A stretch of DNA of 54,275 nt from an uncultured Flavobacteriales bacterium (GTDB taxonomy: Bacteria > Bacteroidota > Bacteroidia > Flavobacteriales > BACL11). The notes under the pieces are model-generated. The model made no database searches, had not been told where the DNA came from, and saw nothing but the letters and a program-made list of their open reading frames with translations. The DNA is taken from contig CAJXYM010000009.1 of NCBI GenBank assembly GCA_913063045.1, positions 1 to 54,275 on the forward strand, given 5' to 3'. Both the position numbers and the translations under genes were made by a program. Shown here one piece after another: positions 45,293 through 52,984 of the stretch (within the stretch, counting starts at the first letter, position 1; the number at the start of each line of letters is the position of its first letter).

Positions 45293-45744
45293 CTAAAATG
45301 AATCTGAAAAACTTTTGCGTGTGTAATTCTCTAAACATGCACTCGCTAATCTACTCAACGGTCGCGGAATAGTTTCGCTCGTTCCTGTTTGTGACCACCC
45401 TAAATCCGATGGTTTTTTTTAGCGGTATTTCCACGACCACCTTTTTGGATTTCAAGTATTCCAATATCAAGTTTCTTTTTTCCATTGACAACATTATATC
45501 CATCCGACTTCTTATCAGTTAGATATTCAATACTATCATCAACAATTGGTTGATTGAAGTTAATCATTAGTTTGTGACCAACTTGTTTCTCTATCTCATC
45601 CCTGTTCTTACCAAAAGTAGGTTGCACTTCAATAGACTTTATCATTCCCGATAATAGTTCAGTAGTAGGGTTGTCAAACTTCTTACTTATATCATCACCA
45701 AATTGAATAATTACGAGAAGACTATAGTAAAAAACACTATGTAC
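45293..45744 (-). pseudogene. Decayed gene fragment, possibly the C-terminus of a serine-type site-specific recombinase
   Basis: The frame is open from 45744, with coding-like content before the first ATG (45645): FGDDISKKFDNPTTELLSGM, then IEVQPTFGKNRDEIEKQVGH and INFNQPIVDDSIEYL. It stops at 45400. Adding one A to the run of eight A at 45413-45420 would continue the frame as KKKPSDLGWSQTGTSETIPR to a stop at 45293-45295. There is no start codon upstream, so the 5' part is gone. The pattern of IEV..., NFN-PIV-D and DGYNVVNGKKK recalls the tail of large serine recombinases, a tentative resemblance from memory. Its GC content is visibly higher than the flanking DNA. Confidence 0.4.
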
Positions 45745-45776
45745 TCAGTTTTTTTAGTGAATAAAAAATTAATGTA

Positions 45777-47324
45777 TCATTCATATAACTTTCTTTCAAC
45801 TACCTTTCCAAGATTCTCAGAGTAGTAATGAATATTTTTCCTATATGGAAGTTTGAAGTTGTACGCGCAATTTAAAGCAAATCTTATTGAATTAACAGTT
45901 GTTTTTGGTAGGTCATATTTTTCAAAGCAGCTTTGAGGCGCCTTTATTGCATTGAAAATACTACCTGTAAATAGGTTTTTTTCATGTTCAGAAAGATTTA
46001 AATTAAAAAATTCTCTTAAACCGTGGTCGCCCTGGAAAATAACTATCGCTTCTGGATCAATTTTATTAATTTTTTGCATAAATACTTGTATCGTTTTTAT
46101 TGCACACTGGTAAGAGGCTTTATAACCTTCCAATCTTTGATTGTAGTAATTAGTTGTATCACATTCACTTGTAGATAGATATGGTTGATGTGGAATATTG
46201 TGATGAATGTAAGCAAAAAATGGCATTTTTGGGATGCCATTTTTGTCGATGTATTCTATAAATGGCCCAATTGTGTCCTGAGATTTAGTATTCTTGAAAA
46301 AACGTATAGTAAATTTAGGAAAAGGCGTCGTCAAAAAGAAATTCCATACGTTTAAAGAGGGTATGAAAAAAGCACTTTTCAAAAATTTTCGGTGTGTATT
46401 TACACAAATCCATCTTGCTGTTGGAACGCAATTAAAGTTTTCACCTGCTGCCCAATAAAACGAACTATTTACTTTTTTTAAATATGAAAGTAAAGGAATT
46501 TCATTTTTCATGTCATACATCATTTTCGGATAGTAAGAGGAGCTATCTGTAAATCTAGGTGAATTTGGGTTCTTATGATAGTCAAGAAGCATCATTGATG
46601 TCACTGAAAACTTTGTCTCACTATAAGACGAATGACTTTTGTCAATGTATCTTAATTCAACATTTGATAATTTATCTATTATTGCATTTTTTGAAGCAAT
46701 ATTAAGTGGTTCAAGTGATTCTAAGCTAGCCATTGCATCAAGAATAATATAATATATATTCCGTTTTATTTGAATTTTATCTTGAACTATAAGATCACTA
46801 TTAAATTCATATGAATTTATTGTTTTATTACTAGTTCGTTCTAAAAGATAGCTAGCTAATGGAATACACGCACTAATTAACATGAGAATAGAAAATATAA
46901 GGATCATTCTCAATGAGAAGTCATTATATTTTGCCCCAAATACAATAATTCCAAAGCAAAAAAACTCTAAAATTATAAATATTGTAATTCCTATTCCCCC
47001 TCTATAGCTATATTTTAAGAACAAAAACTCTTGAATTAGATCAAAAAATGGAATGTAAAGAAAATTTAAATAGAAAGCAAAACAAACAAAAGGAAATAAA
47101 ATTATATTTTTCTTAAAAAATCGCTTAATTATTGTTTCTATACTAAATGAGCTAATGAAAATTAGAAGAAGAAGAGTTAACAACGTAACAAAAATTTCTA
47201 ATACATTATATCCACTCAATTGATTTAAATTTGATGGGGTTAGATAACTAAAAAAGGGTACAAAATATATTAATAATCCAATGACTGTTGTTGATAGTCT
47301 GCTAGTGAGATTTAACATAAACAT
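45777..47324 (-). CDS. Membrane-bound sulfatase/alkaline-phosphatase-superfamily protein
   Basis: The 515-residue protein has about five N-terminal transmembrane helices (residues 10-165) and a periplasmic catalytic domain. YYIILDAMASLESLEP supplies the first metal-binding Asp, SSYSETKFSVTSMM the nucleophile region with Ser/Thr, FAYIHHNIPHQPYL the His cluster and AIVIFQGDHGLREFF the terminal Asp-His pair. This is the layout of phosphoglycerol or phosphoethanolamine transferases and related sulfatase-family enzymes. It probably modifies or trims a surface glycan or lipid. It pairs with the small protein gene 59 bp upstream. Confidence 0.85.
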   Translation of the reverse strand: MFMLNLTSRLSTTVIGLLIYFVPFFSYLTPSNLNQLSGYNVLEIFVTLLTLLLLIFISSFSIETIIKRFFKKNIILFPFVCFAFYLNFLYIPFFDLIQEFLFLKYSYRGGIGITIFIILEFFCFGIIVFGAKYNDFSLRMILIFSILMLISACIPLASYLLERTSNKTINSYEFNSDLIVQDKIQIKRNIYYIILDAMASLESLEPLNIASKNAIIDKLSNVELRYIDKSHSSYSETKFSVTSMMLLDYHKNPNSPRFTDSSSYYPKMMYDMKNEIPLLSYLKKVNSSFYWAAGENFNCVPTARWICVNTHRKFLKSAFFIPSLNVWNFFLTTPFPKFTIRFFKNTKSQDTIGPFIEYIDKNGIPKMPFFAYIHHNIPHQPYLSTSECDTTNYYNQRLEGYKASYQCAIKTIQVFMQKINKIDPEAIVIFQGDHGLREFFNLNLSEHEKNLFTGSIFNAIKAPQSCFEKYDLPKTTVNSIRFALNCAYNFKLPYRKNIHYYSENLGKVVERKLYE

Positions 47325-47383
47325 GTTTTTAGTCAGAGAATAAAGCTTTTATTTTTACTAAGATATTTAGAATAAATGAGATA

Positions 47384-47611
47384 TTAATCTTTATCAATCT
47401 TTTGTTCACTTGATTTTTTTTTACCAAAAAAAGCTTTGACTTTGTGCCAATATATAGATAAAAAAGATATAGTAGCTGCTGCACCCCCAACCAAGCCTTG
47501 AATAAGAATACTTCCCGTGCCAGGATCGAGGTATGCGTATACTGGATTAGTATATGAAAACAATCCAAAAATAAGAAATAAATATTGTGACTTTGATTTA
47601 AATGGAACCAT
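47384..47611 (-). CDS. Small membrane protein with YLDPGTGS motif
   Basis: This 75-residue protein has a predicted signal peptide (FLIFGLFSYTNPVYA, cleaved before YLDPGTGS), then YLDPGTGSILIQGLVGGAAA, a transmembrane segment, and a Lys-rich tail (KVKAFFGKKKSSEQKIDKD). Small proteins with the YLDPGTGS start are found beside membrane sulfatase-family or glycosyl genes in many bacteria; the function is unknown to me. It is upstream of the sulfatase-like gene and divergent from the gene at 47699. An overlapping frame at 47329-47568 has no such features and is not a gene. Confidence 0.75.
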   Translation of the reverse strand: MVPFKSKSQYLFLIFGLFSYTNPVYAYLDPGTGSILIQGLVGGAAATISFLSIYWHKVKAFFGKKKSSEQKIDKD

Positions 47612-47646
47612 TAATACCCTTAATTAAATATTTAACCAATACAAGC

Positions 47647-47660
47647 ATTATAGTTATAAT
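47647..47660. promoter_or_regulatory. Candidate back-to-back -10 boxes (divergent promoters)
   Basis: The perfect palindrome ATTATA-GT-TATAAT holds a TATAAT on each strand between the divergent genes starting at 47611 and 47699. For the minus strand, TTGCTT (47674-47669) lies 16 bp from its -10. For the plus strand, TTAACC (47632-47637) lies 17 bp from its -10. Both start codons are about 36-39 nt away, a normal leader length. Confidence 0.4.
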
Positions 47661-47698
47661 ATTTTTTTAAGCAATCTTCAAAAAAAACAATTTTTTTT

Positions 47699-48823
47699 AT
47701 GCTAAAAACTTTAAATTATATTTTGCAAGCAAATGAATTTTTGCGCTTACCAAAGAAAATGCGACGAATTGTTTTCTATTCTGAGGGGAAAAACTATTGG
47801 CCACTTTTTAAAGGCTTAATTGATGGGATTCTTGATCAATCAGATTTAAATATTTGTTACATAACCTCAGATAAACTTGATCCAGGTTTTAAGTATAGTG
47901 GTAATCTCTTCAAATCATTTCTTATTGATGATAGCTATGTCCGTAATTGGCTTTTCAAGAATATGCAGTCGGATATATTGATCATGACAATGCCCGATCT
48001 TAATAATTATCAAGTAAAAAGATCTAAATACCCTGTTCATTATATTTATTTGCAACACAATTTAATGAGCCTCCATATGTCCTATCGACAAGGTGCATTT
48101 GATTGGTTTGACACGGTGTTCTGCGCAGGCCCTCATCATGTCCAAGAAATTCGTTGTCTTGAAGAAAAATATAACCTACCACAAAAAAAAATACTAAAGC
48201 ATGGTTATGCGAGATTGGACTCTATTATTAAGCATAAGCAACTAAAAAAAGTTGACACGAGTTCTACACACGCTTTATTTGCCCCATCATGGGGCCATGA
48301 TGGTGCGATTGAGATGGGTTTAGGAGGTCAAGTTGTTGAGAAGCTTTTGTCGTTTGGGTATAAAGTTACATTTCGTCCTCACCCTGAAACTTTAAAATCT
48401 TCTGCAAAAATAATTAATAAAATAGTTAGTAAGTACACAGAAAATAAAATGTTTAAATATGAAAAAAGTGTCTCTTCATTGGAATCTTTTTATCAGTCTG
48501 ATTTTATGATTAGTGACTGGTCAGGTGCTGCACTAGAATACTCATTTGGGCTAAAAAAACCAGTAATATTTCTTGATTTACCAAAAAAAATTAATAATCC
48601 AATGTATAAAGAAATTGATATTATTCCTCTAGAAGTTTCAGTTAGAGAGGACATTGGTGTTGTTACTAGTGTTGACCAAATAACTACTTCATTAATTAAT
48701 TCCCTGCCTTATGGCCAAGTAAACCCTGAAGAATATGTGTTTAATATTGGAAAGTCTGATTTTTATGGTGTGAAATATATATTAAAAATGACTGATGATC
48801 TAAAAAATAAAAAATCAGAATAA
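47699..48823 (+). CDS. CDP-glycerol glycerophosphotransferase-like (TagB/TagF-type) protein
   Basis: The 374-residue GT-B protein has IVFYSEGKNYWPLFKGLIDG, PVHYIYLQHNLMSLHMSYRQ, LFAPSWGHDGAIEMG, VTFRPHPETLKSS and MISDWSGAALEYSFGLKKPV. These are the signature blocks of the Glyphos_transf family (GN motif region, RPHP, and the final Ser/Gly-rich donor site). It transfers a polyol-phosphate from a CDP-activated donor to a glycan in characterised relatives. It is an isolated plus-strand gene between minus-strand units. No CDP-glycerol synthesis gene is present in the window. Confidence 0.85.
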   Translation: MLKTLNYILQANEFLRLPKKMRRIVFYSEGKNYWPLFKGLIDGILDQSDLNICYITSDKLDPGFKYSGNLFKSFLIDDSYVRNWLFKNMQSDILIMTMPDLNNYQVKRSKYPVHYIYLQHNLMSLHMSYRQGAFDWFDTVFCAGPHHVQEIRCLEEKYNLPQKKILKHGYARLDSIIKHKQLKKVDTSSTHALFAPSWGHDGAIEMGLGGQVVEKLLSFGYKVTFRPHPETLKSSAKIINKIVSKYTENKMFKYEKSVSSLESFYQSDFMISDWSGAALEYSFGLKKPVIFLDLPKKINNPMYKEIDIIPLEVSVREDIGVVTSVDQITTSLINSLPYGQVNPEEYVFNIGKSDFYGVKYILKMTDDLKNKKSE

Positions 48824-48845
48824 ATTTAAATTGCATTAAATTTTT

Positions 48846-49634
48846 TTATTCAGCAGTTTGAGTTTCAGGATGATTGCTGTAATTATCGCCATATAAATCT
48901 TTTAAAATTTCAAATGTGAGATCTCCTCCTCCACCCTCAAAAATAATCTTTCCAGCTGAAATTCCAAGAAGTCTATCAGCAAATTTCTTAGCTAAATCAA
49001 CTTGATGAAGACTTACAACTACAGTGATAGACTTTTCAATACATATATCATTTAAGAGCGAAAGTATTTTTACTGAAATTGCAGGATCAAGACTTGCTAC
49101 TGGCTCATCTGCTAATATAATATCTGGCTCTTGAGCAAAAGCTCGCGCAATACCTACACGTTGCATCTCGCCTCCACTAAGATTTGAGACTCGTTCTAGT
49201 GATTTATTTAAAAGACCAACTCTATCAAGAGCCTCTAATGCAATAATTTTATCTTTTTTAGACCACGGCATTAAGCATTGTAAATTACCATGATGAGCGA
49301 CCCTACCAAGTAAAACATTATGAAGTGCAGATTGTCTTCCAATTAGTTGATGTTGTTGAAATATCATAGCAGTTCGTCTTTGATGAGAGCGCCATGATTT
49401 TTTATCAGACAACTTACCATGTTTTTTAGTTGAAATTGAACCAGTGGATAAAGGAACAATACCATTTAAAGTTCTTAACATAGTAGATTTACCAGCTCCA
49501 GAGGGGCCAATTAAAACTGTAAGCTGTCCATCATAAATTTCAATATCACTTGCTTGCATCCCAATTACACCATTTGGGTATTGCACACTTGCATTTTTTG
49601 CACTTAAAAAAATTATTGGCTTTATTGTATTCAT
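48846..49634 (-). CDS. phnC: Phosphonate-type ABC transporter ATP-binding protein (PhnC)
   Basis: This 262-residue ABC ATPase has Walker A in TVLIGPSGAGKSTMLRTL, a Q-loop in MIFQQHQLIGRQSALHNVLL (the HQLIGR and LLGR segments are typical of PhnC), the signature LSGGEMQRVGIARAF, Walker B in DIILADEPVASLDP and the H-loop in VVVSLHQVDLAK. It energises uptake with PhnE and the binding protein PhnD. It is the last gene of the minus-strand operon phnD-phnE-sat-phnC, 35 bp after sat. The substrate (phosphonate, phosphite or another small oxyanion) is not determined by this subunit. Confidence 0.93.
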   Translation of the reverse strand: MNTIKPIIFLSAKNASVQYPNGVIGMQASDIEIYDGQLTVLIGPSGAGKSTMLRTLNGIVPLSTGSISTKKHGKLSDKKSWRSHQRRTAMIFQQHQLIGRQSALHNVLLGRVAHHGNLQCLMPWSKKDKIIALEALDRVGLLNKSLERVSNLSGGEMQRVGIARAFAQEPDIILADEPVASLDPAISVKILSLLNDICIEKSITVVVSLHQVDLAKKFADRLLGISAGKIIFEGGGGDLTFEILKDLYGDNYSNHPETQTAE

Positions 49635-49669
49635 TATTTGTTATATTAAAGTTTATTAATAATAGTAAA

Positions 49670-50740
49670 TCATTTCACAAACATATTGCTTGAGTATATC
49701 GCTTCAACAACCTCAACGCGCATTAGATGTTGAGGTGGCCTAAGTCCACTAGAAAGCAAAGAACGAATTTCTGTTCCACTAACCTTTTCAATAGAATCTG
49801 GATCACTTGAAATGTGATCACATTCATTCTTATTAGTTATGCTATTACAGACCCAGCAAAAATATGGCTCTTTATATTTTATAATTTTTATTCCTAATGC
49901 ATCTTCATATTTTTTGCATAAGTCCTGAGAATCATACTTACCATAATAACTATTAACTCCGGCATGATCTCTTCCAATAATGATGTGGGTACATCCATAG
50001 TTTCGACGTATTAATGCGTGAAATAAGGCTTCACGTGGTCCAGCATATCGGCCAGATATTGTTAATGCACTTAATACAACTCTATTCAAAGGATAATACT
50101 TAGATATTAAGGCCTGATAGCCATTAATTACAGACATTGGTAGAAAATCTCCTGGTTTCTTCTGACCTAATATCGGATGGATTAATAATCCATCATAGGA
50201 TTCTAGCGCCTTTTTCTGTAACCATTCATGAGCACAATGTGGAGGATTTCGAGTATGAAATGCAGCTACTGTAGACCATTTTTTTTCTTTGAATATATAT
50301 CTTGTTTGACTAGGAGTTAACTCATACTGTGAAAGTTTGTGAATTAGCTTTTCCTTTATTGTTACTCTACCACCAATAAAAATTTCTTTAGTTTTATAAA
50401 AGGCATTAACTCCAGGATGCATAGAATCATCCGTGCCATATATTTTTTTTGCACATTTTTTTTTATCACAAGAAAATATGCTTTCGACTAGAATCTCACC
50501 AATTAAATTATTATCAAATAGTAATTTAACTTTAGAATTTATTTTAAGTTTATCAGCATCTTCTTTTGATAAATCAAGGAAGATGGGAATGCTGAAGATA
50601 TTTCCATCAGGAAGTGTATATTTATCTATTACGCTATAAAACTCTTTTTCAGTCATAAAGCCACTAAGTGGATGATATGAACCATTGGTAATTTTATCTA
50701 CCTCAAAAAATTGATTTTGGCTTAATAATAATTCCTTCAT
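49670..50740 (-). CDS. sat: Sulfate adenylyltransferase / ATP sulfurylase
   Basis: This 356-residue homo-oligomeric-type ATP sulfurylase has GSYHPLSGFMTEKEFYSVID, YGTDDSMHPGV, the active-site block HTRNPPHCAHEWLQ, GRYAGPREALFHALIRRNYG, GRDHAG, the cysteine set CWVC-x7-C-x-H and KVSGTEIRSLL. It makes adenosine-5'-phosphosulfate from ATP and sulfate, or the reverse in sulfur oxidisers. The active-site motif starts with His where well-studied enzymes (yeast Q195) have Gln contacting sulfate. It lies between phnE (18 bp) and phnC (35 bp), inside a transporter operon. The start ATG has no long alternative. Confidence 0.92.
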   Translation of the reverse strand: MKELLLSQNQFFEVDKITNGSYHPLSGFMTEKEFYSVIDKYTLPDGNIFSIPIFLDLSKEDADKLKINSKVKLLFDNNLIGEILVESIFSCDKKKCAKKIYGTDDSMHPGVNAFYKTKEIFIGGRVTIKEKLIHKLSQYELTPSQTRYIFKEKKWSTVAAFHTRNPPHCAHEWLQKKALESYDGLLIHPILGQKKPGDFLPMSVINGYQALISKYYPLNRVVLSALTISGRYAGPREALFHALIRRNYGCTHIIIGRDHAGVNSYYGKYDSQDLCKKYEDALGIKIIKYKEPYFCWVCNSITNKNECDHISSDPDSIEKVSGTEIRSLLSSGLRPPQHLMRVEVVEAIYSSNMFVK

Positions 50741-50758
50741 CTTAATTAAATTTAGAAA

Positions 50759-51565
50759 TTATTTTAATCGATTACGCAATGATGATCCTGATAAATCAAT
50801 TGCAGTTACCATCACTAAGATTATAATAAGAATTGCAGAAACTTCATCATATCTCATCAGTCGCAAAGATCCAATTAATTCAGCACCTATTCCACCTGCA
50901 CCTACCATCCCCATAACAGTTGAAGCCCTAAAATTATATTCCCATCTATAAATACAAAGATCAGCCCCCTGTGAATAAAGCTGTGGCAAAATTGCATATC
51001 TAATAACCTGAAGACTGGATGCTCCAGTTGCTTGAGCAGCTTCAATAGGATGTATATCAAGGTGCTCTATTTGCTCAGCAAAAAACTTCCCCATCATTCC
51101 TGCAGAGTGAAGACCTAAAGCCAGCACTCCAGGCAGGGCTCCAAAGCCAACTGCAGCAACGAAAATTATCCCCATAATCAACTCAGGAATAGCTCGTAAA
51201 AAATTAAGGATTACTCTACTTGCTAAATATATAATTCTATGAGGAGCTGTATTTTTAGCTGCCAATAACCCTAATGGAAAAGATAATATAAGAGCAAATG
51301 CTGTACCAGCGATACTCATAACAAAAGTATCTAGTAATGGTCGCATCCATTTGCTTATCTCATTAAAGTTTGGTGGAATCATCTCTTTAAACAAAATACC
51401 AATTGACGGTATTCCTTCAAGCATTCTTTCTTTATCAAAAAAATCAACCAAGTAGAAGCAAGCTAAAATAATCCCAACAAATCCAATAGTTTGAAAACTT
51501 TTTTTAACAAGTGATTTTCTTTCAGTTGCTAATATGTTTTGGATAATCGAGTTAGATTCTTTCAT
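50759..51565 (-). CDS. phnE: Phosphonate-type ABC transporter permease (PhnE)
   Basis: This permease begins at ATG 51565 (MKESNSIIQNILATER) and is 268 residues. A TTG at 51574 would add three residues but is less likely. It has about six helices, with the inner-membrane coupling block EAAQATGASSLQVIRYAILP (EAA loop) and PELIMGIIFVAAVGFGALPG. The typical PhnE end region YRWEYNFRASTVMGMVGAGG is present too. It forms the channel for the PhnD-bound substrate. A 178-bp gap separates it from phnD upstream, so a separate promoter or a processed leader is possible. Confidence 0.94.
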   Translation of the reverse strand: MKESNSIIQNILATERKSLVKKSFQTIGFVGIILACFYLVDFFDKERMLEGIPSIGILFKEMIPPNFNEISKWMRPLLDTFVMSIAGTAFALILSFPLGLLAAKNTAPHRIIYLASRVILNFLRAIPELIMGIIFVAAVGFGALPGVLALGLHSAGMMGKFFAEQIEHLDIHPIEAAQATGASSLQVIRYAILPQLYSQGADLCIYRWEYNFRASTVMGMVGAGGIGAELIGSLRLMRYDEVSAILIIILVMVTAIDLSGSSLRNRLK

Positions 51566-51743
51566 ATTTTCCAATTTTTAAAATAGAGTTATACACAATT
51601 ACTGTTAACTTCAAACATAAGTTTAGACATTAATAATATTTAAATAAAAACAATATAAATACTGAAATTGTACTTATGATTATGAACTAGTGTAACTAAA
51701 TTAATTAATGATTGACTCACAGCTAACTTGAATAGTTAAAAGT

Positions 51744-52586
51744 TTAATCTATACTTAATAATGTTCTTGTTGTTCTAACAACGTCGTAGTCAGCATCAGT
51801 AACGGGCATAAATCCATCAGCTTTAAGAGGTTTAGTAATTTCAGGGTCATCTAAATCATAAAACGCTTGCTTGATTTTTTCCTTTAATTCAGAATCTAAG
51901 CTTGATTGCATTGTCCAAGGATAATTTGGAAATGGGTTAGATATAGCAATGACCTGAACTTTATCTAAGCTAATTAATCCTCTTTCAACTAAATGTTCAA
52001 AAATTTTCTTGCTTAATCCACCTGCATCAGCATTTCCATTTTGAACATTTAAAGCAACTGCATCATGAGAGCCCAAATAAACAGCTTTATAGTCATCAAT
52101 ATCTAATTTAGCATTTAAAAGTAAATGAGCTCTTGGAATAAGATGACTTGATGTTGAGGCTGGATCGCCATAAGCCATAGTCTTGCCTCTGACATCATAA
52201 ATATTACTAATCATACTGTCATTATTAACAATAATAACACCGTGATACATCATTGAACCTTTTTTCATTTGAGCAGCAAAAGCTTCAATCTCAGATCTTT
52301 CTTTTGCCATAACATAAGATAATGCTCCAAAGTATGCGAGCTCTAGTCTGCCAAACCTCATTGCTTCAATCATTGAAGAGTAGTCAGTTGTTACCACTAA
52401 TTCAATTTTCTTATCTAGACGATCTTCTAAGTAAAGCTGTAATTTTTTATTTTGCTTAATTAATTCTGATGCATTCTCATCAGGCAGAATAGCTACTCGT
52501 AAAACATCAGGGTTAGTTTTGTTCGCTCCATAAATACTGCTTGATATTAAAGTGCAGATTGTGAAAAAAAGTATTGAAATTTTCAT
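51744..52586 (-). CDS. phnD: Phosphonate-type periplasmic substrate-binding protein (PhnD)
   Basis: The 280-residue protein has a signal peptide (MKISILFFTICTLISSSIYG). The PhnD family core follows: LRVAILPDENASELIKQNKK, LVVTTDYSSMIEAMRFGRLE, LAYFGALSYVMAKER, GKTMAYGDPASTSSHLIPRA and AVALNVQNGNADAGGLSKKI. The DPASTSSHL loop binds the oxyanion in relatives. Ligands known for the family include phosphonates, phosphite and other oxyanions. The start codon touches a 30-bp inverted repeat, so expression could be controlled at this point. Confidence 0.93.
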   Translation of the reverse strand: MKISILFFTICTLISSSIYGANKTNPDVLRVAILPDENASELIKQNKKLQLYLEDRLDKKIELVVTTDYSSMIEAMRFGRLELAYFGALSYVMAKERSEIEAFAAQMKKGSMMYHGVIIVNNDSMISNIYDVRGKTMAYGDPASTSSHLIPRAHLLLNAKLDIDDYKAVYLGSHDAVALNVQNGNADAGGLSKKIFEHLVERGLISLDKVQVIAISNPFPNYPWTMQSSLDSELKEKIKQAFYDLDDPEITKPLKADGFMPVTDADYDVVRTTRTLLSID

Positions 52587-52665
52587 AGTTAGATAATAGT
52601 TTGTTATATTAAATTAAAGTTGGGATTTTAATATAAATTTAATACAACAAACTATTATTTAACTA
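52586..52665. repeat. 30-bp inverted repeat abutting the phnD start
   Basis: Arms at 52586-52615 and 52636-52665 match at 28 of 30 positions in inverted orientation with a 20-bp spacer. The lower arm ends at the first base of phnD's ATG on the minus strand. In the phnD message the region would fold into a long AT-rich hairpin covering the whole ribosome entry zone, and no Shine-Dalgarno is visible. It could be an operator, a translational control hairpin or the remnant of a small mobile element. Confidence 0.85.
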
Positions 52666-52982
52666 ATGCAATTAATTTGAATCTTTGTTAAAAAACACAT
52701 TTAAACTTTAATTCTAGCTTATATAAAATTCGGTTGATGTTCTTAAGATATTTGTTAAAGTATTTCTCCAATTTTTCATAAAAAGTGTCTTTTTGAACTA
52801 GAAGTTAATTCTACTACTGAAGTTCTTCAAAAGTATAGTATTTGATTGAGAACTTACCTATCTTGACAGGGAAGACTTTGTCTCTTATCGCTTTATTTGG
52901 GTTATACATGAGACCGTTAGACTTTATCTCAATATTGAACTCTAGGCAGGGTATTAAGATGGGTAAACTTGTACGAGCGAAA
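52587..52982. other. Region between phnD and glmS
   Basis: This 396-bp region holds the inverted repeat next to phnD and, from 52688, a decayed minus-strand reading frame that abuts glmS. No intact gene or RNA was found. The site directly downstream of glmS is the classical Tn7 attachment position in other bacteria. No Tn7 end or tns gene is visible here. Confidence 0.6.
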
Positions 52983-52984
52983 TC
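52688..52984 (-). pseudogene. Decayed reading frame directly behind glmS
   Basis: From inside the glmS stop codon one frame reads DFARTSLPILIPCLEFNIEI, then NGLMYNPNKAIRDKVFPVKI and YYTFEELQ. It meets three stops close together (TAG TAG AAT TAA, 52816-52805), and in the same frame continues LLVQKDTFYEKLEKYFNKYL and ILYKLELKFKCVF to a stop at 52688-52690. The protein-like composition on both sides of clustered stops suggests a decaying gene whose 5' part is missing at the glmS boundary. The family was not recognised. Chance cannot be ruled out for a 99-codon stretch. Confidence 0.35.

Noticed and set aside
47329-47568. 79-codon minus-strand frame overlapping the YLDPGTGS protein
   Set aside because: It is a shadow frame; the overlapping 75-residue frame has a signal peptide and a recognisable motif.
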